Assembly: GCA_009602725.1 (NCBI GenBank)
Contig: WELB01000008.1
Coordinates: forward strand, 853,774 to 877,841
Direction of reading: 5' to 3'
Source: Spirogloea muscicola
Taxonomy: Eukaryota; Streptophyta; Zygnematophyceae; Spirogloeales; Spirogloeaceae
DNA length: 24,068 nt
Position numbers and translations under genes: made by a program
The notes under the pieces: model-generated
Seen by the model: only the letters and a program-made list of their open reading frames with translations
Told to the model about the DNA's origin: nothing
Database searches by the model: none
Part shown: positions 20,201 through 24,068 of the stretch, one piece after another
Position numbering within the stretch: position 1 is the stretch's first letter
Layout: each line of letters opens with the position of its first letter

Positions 20201-20791
20201 CAGATAACGAATGGAAGGGCCCTGGGCTGCCCAGTCTGCGGCTTTGCGTAGCGTGAGACGCACTCCATATGCCCTCTAAACGCACTTGGCTGGCTTCCGC
20301 AACCGTCCATTGGTATCAGCAGCCGCCTCTCGCTGTGGCCTCACCCCCGCCGCCGCCGAGGGGCCTGCGGCGGTGCTCTGCGCATCAGCTCCGTGGTGCG
20401 CCGCTATGGCAGGCGCCTTCCCGGTCTGAGCATCCCCTGTGGCAACTGCATATGGCTGCCGGCATGTCGCTGTCGGCTGGGCGGCAGCTCTCTTCGTGCC
20501 AGCCTTGCCCTTGTAGGCTCTGGCAAAACTTGATGGAGGCCAGAAGCATTCCAAGCTCAAGACTGCGGTCACATCAAGGATTTGGAGCGCAAGTCCTTGC
20601 TTGTGTATAAATGCCTCCTCGACACAGGTGGAGTCGACTCTCTCCTTTTCCCCTCGGTGTCGAGATTCTAGGCACCAATTGCAACACATTCTGACTAGAT
20701 TTTCTGCCTCCAGTCTTCAGGTTTCTCGTAGACCAACACATGCATCCTAAACACCTCTTGTCACTCGGGACACCAAATTGGAAACTCGTGC
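20201..20791. other. Region upstream of the methyltransferase, no confident gene
   Basis: Overlapping open frames exist on both strands (20269-20610 plus, 20689-20276 minus), both Ala/Pro-rich with no family-like motif. The part closest to the ATG at 20792 is probably its 5' UTR and promoter. I see no tRNA, repeat or clear regulatory box. Confidence 0.35.
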
Positions 20792-22193
20792 ATGCAGACG
20801 CAAGCATGGGATGCAGACACTTACCGGCATAACTGTGCCTTTGTTGCCGAGGGAGGCCTGCCAGTCCTTGCACTTCTCAACCCGCGAAGAGGTATGGCTC
20901 AATCGCTAGTCCATAGGTCAGCCTCGACAAGATTCTGTTCAGGCTGCATATGCCAAGCACAAGTCACCAAGAGCAGGATAGTAGTAGGGACCAATATGAC
21001 TTGGAGCGTTGTGGCTGAGGAGACACGTGCACATTGATACAGCTCCTCGAAGCGCATTCTACCCAGGCGAACGGATTTTGGACCTTGGGTGCGGAGATGG
21101 CAAGCTCACGGCACAGCTAGTACAGGCCGGCTGCTCTGTGGTAGGGGTGGATGCTTCCGAAAGCATGGTGCACTGTGCTCGCATGGACGGCCTTGATGCA
21201 CGCCTCATGGACGGTCATGAGCTTGGGTAAGTCCAGTGACGCCTCACAGATCCTTCTTCAAACTAGAGTCAGTAATATCCTGACACCTCCTATGATTATA
21301 GGAATCAGCATGTGAAGCTCGGCTCTAGCCCTGTACTCCTGTCCAGCAGTATGACATGATACAGAGATGGACGGCCGCCATAGATTGCCGTCGTACAAAA
21401 TCTGATCAAGCATACAGAAGCTGAAATCTTCGTGTGCACTGTCCCCAGGTTCACGGAAGAATTTGATGCCGTCTTTTCAAATGCAGCCTTGCACTGGATG
21501 ACTGAAGACCCTGACAAGGTCCTTGCAGGGGTTCGCCGATCGCTGAAGCCAGGGGGCAGGTATGCTTGGCTCAAGGACATGTTCCTGCTCGCGAGTCTGA
21601 AACTTTCAACAATACCAAAGCAAGATATTTCAGGTCCTGCTGCTCGCTTCCATGGCCAATCTGCTGCGTGTTTTGTAGTTGTGTTATACTTCCATCAACC
21701 TAATGTTCAGTGGACATCTCACAGATTTGTGGGTGAGTTTGGCGGGTTTGGCAATGTGGCGGCCACAACAGCAGGCCTGCTGGCAGTCCTCAAAGAGAGA
21801 GGAATCAATGGAGCTGAGAGAATACCTTGGTACTTTCCAACAGCCAATGAGTACAGGTGTGGGCTGCACCAGCCACTCTAACAGTCACCATGCTTATGTC
21901 AAGATTTGCAGACATCTGAGCATCTGCTAAGCTTTGTGCAGGCAAAAGCTCGAGTCACAAGGATTTAATGTCATGGTTGTCGACTTGATTCCTCGGCCGA
22001 CCCTTCTTCCAGCTGGCTTAACAAATTGGTACGACACATTTGCTGACAACTTTTTCACGGACTTCAGCCCAGACGAGAGAAACGCCGCTCAGCGCGAGGC
22101 CACGAACTTACTGAAGCCTGTTCATGTGACAAGAATGGGAATTGGTACAGCGACTATGTTAGATTGAGATTTAGTGCAACTGTTCCGACGTAG
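20792..22193 (+). CDS. Class I SAM-dependent methyltransferase, apparent C-terminal frameshift
   Basis: Exons 20792-20891, 21067-21226, 21449-21559, 21725-21856 and 21942-22193 join in phase and give about 251 residues. Residues 5-33 read like the AWDADTYRHNCAFV-type start of this family. GERILDLGCGDG (34-45) is SAM-binding motif I, and VVGVDASESM the acidic loop. FDAVFSNAALHWM and RRSLKPGGR are motifs IV and VI, followed by FVGEFGGFGNVAA and IPWYFPTANEYR. It resembles the trans-aconitate/YjhP-like small-molecule methyltransferases; the substrate is unknown. Around 22123-22128 the frame changes. The frame up to LLKPV ends at a TGA at 22165-22167 with an unfamiliar tail. The next frame gives DKNGNWYSDYVRLRF and a TAG at 22191-22193, which is the conserved family ending. 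A missing base in the sequence or a true frameshift would explain it. Confidence 0.85.
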
Positions 22194-22199
22194 TCCCAG

Positions 22200-23100
22200 T
22201 GCCAGGTGTTTGTGATTTCAATCCTGCCTGCATACACTGCCATGCAAGCAGATCAGAGCCTTGCAAAGCAGACTCACGTTGTTCTGCAAGAGCAAGGACT
22301 GTGCAGTCGTTTGCTGCTTAGAGATCGCAATTGGGTCCTTGGGCATATATTGGTCATCATTCATATCTTACGGAGTGCCTTGCAACTCAGTGCCCTGCAA
22401 TGTGTGCCATCCAAGCTTGTGGATGCGCCTATTTGGTTGCATTGTACTCACTTAATCGCGCTGAAGGCAGACAGCATAGAGCACTTTTCTCTCATTCGTG
22501 GAGCCACTTAACAACGCAGATTGATTGCCGCGATGAAGCTCCCTCGAGATGTTGACAGAATGTTGCGTTGGCATGACTATGCAAGGACGCTTGTGTGTAT
22601 TTGGTCAATGCCAGATGCCTGCAGGTCTTGAAGTTGGGGCTACGGACCGCATCATGGTCGTTGGCATTTCGCCTGTCACATGATCAGTTGAAGAGCCTAC
22701 CTATGAGCCATGCTACTGTTAGTCTGCATCTTTGGATCTCAGAAACACGGCATTTATCACAGAGAAACAGAGTGCGTTCTGTGCACAAGCACAAGCCCAA
22801 CCATCTGCTCAGGTGCGATGCCATGACTGGCAGGCCTGCCATGTCGAGCACCAGTGAGATTCACAAATCGTAATCCCAAGGAAAACCTTCGCAATTTTGC
22901 ACGCGCACACGTGAACCAATGCCGACATCACTTTGCTTGGCAATTTCAGTCATAGATTGCAAGTTGGTCCCCTTCTGCAATTATTGATCGATTGATTATG
23001 GCAAGCTTGATTAGACAGCTAATTGCAGAGATGTGTACAACTCGAGATGAAGACCCAGCAAAGACGAAATCCTCAGCATAAGCGTAGAGAATTGTTATGG
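22200..23100. other. Spacer downstream of the methyltransferase
   Basis: About 0.9 kb with moderate GC and frequent stops. Open frames are short and mutually overlapping, and none resembles a family. The first part should be the methyltransferase 3' UTR, though I saw no TGTAA near its stop. No repeat or RNA gene was recognised here. Confidence 0.4.
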
Positions 23101-23120
23101 AATTATCTACCTCGCAGCCA

Positions 23121-23165
23121 ATTGATTCATTGCTCCTGCCAGCGAGCCCGGAGCAATGAATCAAT
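23121..23165. repeat. Perfect 16-bp inverted repeat with 13-nt loop
   Basis: ATTGATTCATTGCTCC at 23121-23136 is the exact reverse complement of 23150-23165. The 13-nt loop reads TGCCAGCGAGCCC. It lies outside any gene that I can support. It could be a transcript hairpin, a termination or processing signal, or the remains of a small foldback element. Confidence 0.9.
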
Positions 23166-23199
23166 AATAGTGGTACAGTTGTATATAGACTTGAGAGTC

Positions 23200-23600
23200 G
23201 AGCTGCTTATTACCGAGATCAGGGCAGGGCCGCTACGGCGAGGCCTACTTTGCTGACGGCATGGGGCCCTGATAACCAGTCGCAGGTTGCCGACAGGCTC
23301 TGGAGGCCTGGCAGGTGCAGGTGCGAAGGGGTCCGGTGAGGAGGTCCACGACGGCTCAATCGCTGGCATCCTTGGTGTTGCCAGGAGACCACCTTGCACG
23401 TGTAGGCAGCGCCAGACGGGTCCCACCAAGGTACTGCGAGCGCTGCATCGAGAACGTCCAGCGTATCATGAGAGGGAGCTGGGCACGGTATGTATCATTC
23501 GGCTGCATGCCTAGGCATGCGCGGCCGCAGGCATGCCGAGAGGGCCTCAAATCCGAGCTCCCAGGAGGCTTGCATGCCAGTAAGGTCAGTGTCTGGCACA
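23200..23600. other. GC-rich segment with possible plus-strand exons, unassigned
   Basis: Composition rises here to coding-like GC. Plus-strand peptides such as GRYGEAYFADGMG and ERCIENVQRIMRGSWAR are open, with plausible splice sites at 23301-23520. No combination gives a recognisable protein, and the minus strand is open too. A short upstream or downstream exon of an unrecognised gene is possible. Confidence 0.25.
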
Positions 23601-23665
23601 ACAGGCTGACCGGCGCAGGCTGACCGGCGGCTGGGGCGGCCGGTGCTGGCACTGGCGGCGGCTCA

Positions 23666-24068
23666 TCAGCCGGCGCACTCGGGGGGCGCCAGGATGGCCT
23701 CGATGCACTGGCCGTTGCAGCACACGGGCTTGGGGAACTGGCACGCCATCGGGCCCGTGTACACGGTGCGCGAGCACTGCGCCTTGGCGGCCGGCGGCGG
23801 GCGCTTGGCGCTCGTCGACGACGGCGGGGGCTTGGCCTTGGCCGTCGTGGCCTTGTGCATGCCCTTGCCCGGCGGGTGCATGCCGCCCTTCTTGGGGTGC
23901 ATGCCCGTGCCGGGGGGGTGCATGCCGCTCAGCAGCGCCCGCCGCGGCCCGACCACGGCCGCCGCCGCGTCGCCCTCTGCTCCTGCGCGCGGCCAGCCCT
24001 CGGCGTCGTCAGCGAGCGGCAAGCCCGGGCAATCGATGCCGGCCGAGCCATGCGGCGGCGGCGGCGGC
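23666..24068 (-). CDS. Cys-rich protein with Met-His repeats, 3' end only
   Basis: The minus-strand frame is open from the right edge to TGA at 23668-23666, so the start lies outside the window. Visible parts, in order: a Pro run at the edge, DCPGLPLADDAEGWP, four GMH units (GMHPPGT, GMHPKKG, GMHPPGK, GMHKATT), a Lys/Pro/Ala-rich linker, and a 34-residue Cys-rich end. That end has six cysteines: one in QCSR, one in GPMACQ, the CCNGQC cluster, and one near the end in PPEC. This spacing suggests a small disulfide-bonded extracellular module. Met-His repeats can bind copper, which is an inference only. I do not recognise the family. An ATG at about 24052 is in another frame and gives only a short peptide. 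Confidence 0.6.
   Translation of the reverse strand, partial: PPPPPHGSAGIDCPGLPLADDAEGWPRAGAEGDAAAAVVGPRRALLSGMHPPGTGMHPKKGGMHPPGKGMHKATTAKAKPPPSSTSAKRPPPAAKAQCSRTVYTGPMACQFPKPVCCNGQCIEAILAPPECAG

Noticed and set aside
20276-20689. Ala-rich minus-strand frame upstream of the methyltransferase
   Set aside because: It is low complexity with no ATG context or family resemblance, and an equally open frame exists on the opposite strand.
1-24068. CRISPR arrays, rRNA, tRNA, bacterial operon or integron features
   Set aside because: No direct-repeat/spacer pattern, tRNA fold or rRNA sequence was seen, and the intron-rich genes are eukaryotic.

Overview
The window is nuclear DNA from a photosynthetic eukaryote, most likely a chlorophyte green alga. 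Genes are split into many short exons by GT-AG introns of roughly 80-580 nt. TGTAA, the usual chlorophyte poly(A) signal, lies shortly after several stop codons. One MsrA protein has the plant plastid-type C-terminus, and a second gene has the N-terminus of a land-plant TPR family. Coding exons are GC-rich with Ala/Pro/Gly runs; introns and spacers are more AT-rich. I could not assign a genus.

Layout, left to right. (1) 121-4510 (+): a type II membrane protein of 12 exons and about 621 residues, with an SGNH/PC-esterase-like luminal domain. The residue at the catalytic Ser position is Met. (2) 7208-5261 (-): a plant-type TPR protein, convergent with gene 1. Its 5' part runs through GCC-repeat microsatellites and an ambiguous base. 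(3) 7209-8995: a GC-rich divergent promoter region with four CCAAT/ATTGG boxes. (4) 8996-10830 (+): a plastid-targeted MsrA in four exons with every splice phase consistent. (5) about 10970-11780: no gene seen. (6) 15561-11899 (-): an eight-exon Golgi-type nucleotide-sugar transporter (plant CMP-sialic-acid-transporter-like) whose first exon adds about 380 residues with two C2HC zinc-finger-like motifs. (7) 15794 (+): the first exon of an F-box protein, divergent from gene 6.

(8) 18214-16861 or beyond (-): an unrecognised multi-exon gene with a myristoylation-type N-terminus. (9) about 18700-20200: a cluster of non-LTR (LINE) retrotransposon debris. It has two 3' coding ends in opposite orientation and several copies of a 3' tail with a conserved stem-loop. 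(10) 20792-22193 (+): a five-exon class I SAM methyltransferase with an apparent one-base frameshift near its end. (11) 22200-23660: no confident gene, but a perfect 16-bp inverted repeat. (12) 24068-23666 (-): the 3' end of a Cys-rich protein with Met-His repeats, running off the right edge.

The genes do not form one pathway. They are an ordinary mixed set: endomembrane enzymes and transporters, plastid redox repair, protein turnover, a methyltransferase. The most unusual items are the zinc-finger/transporter fusion, the serine-less esterase-like protein and the LINE tails. Exon boundaries come from splice motifs, phase agreement and family resemblance by eye; no transcripts or searches were available.
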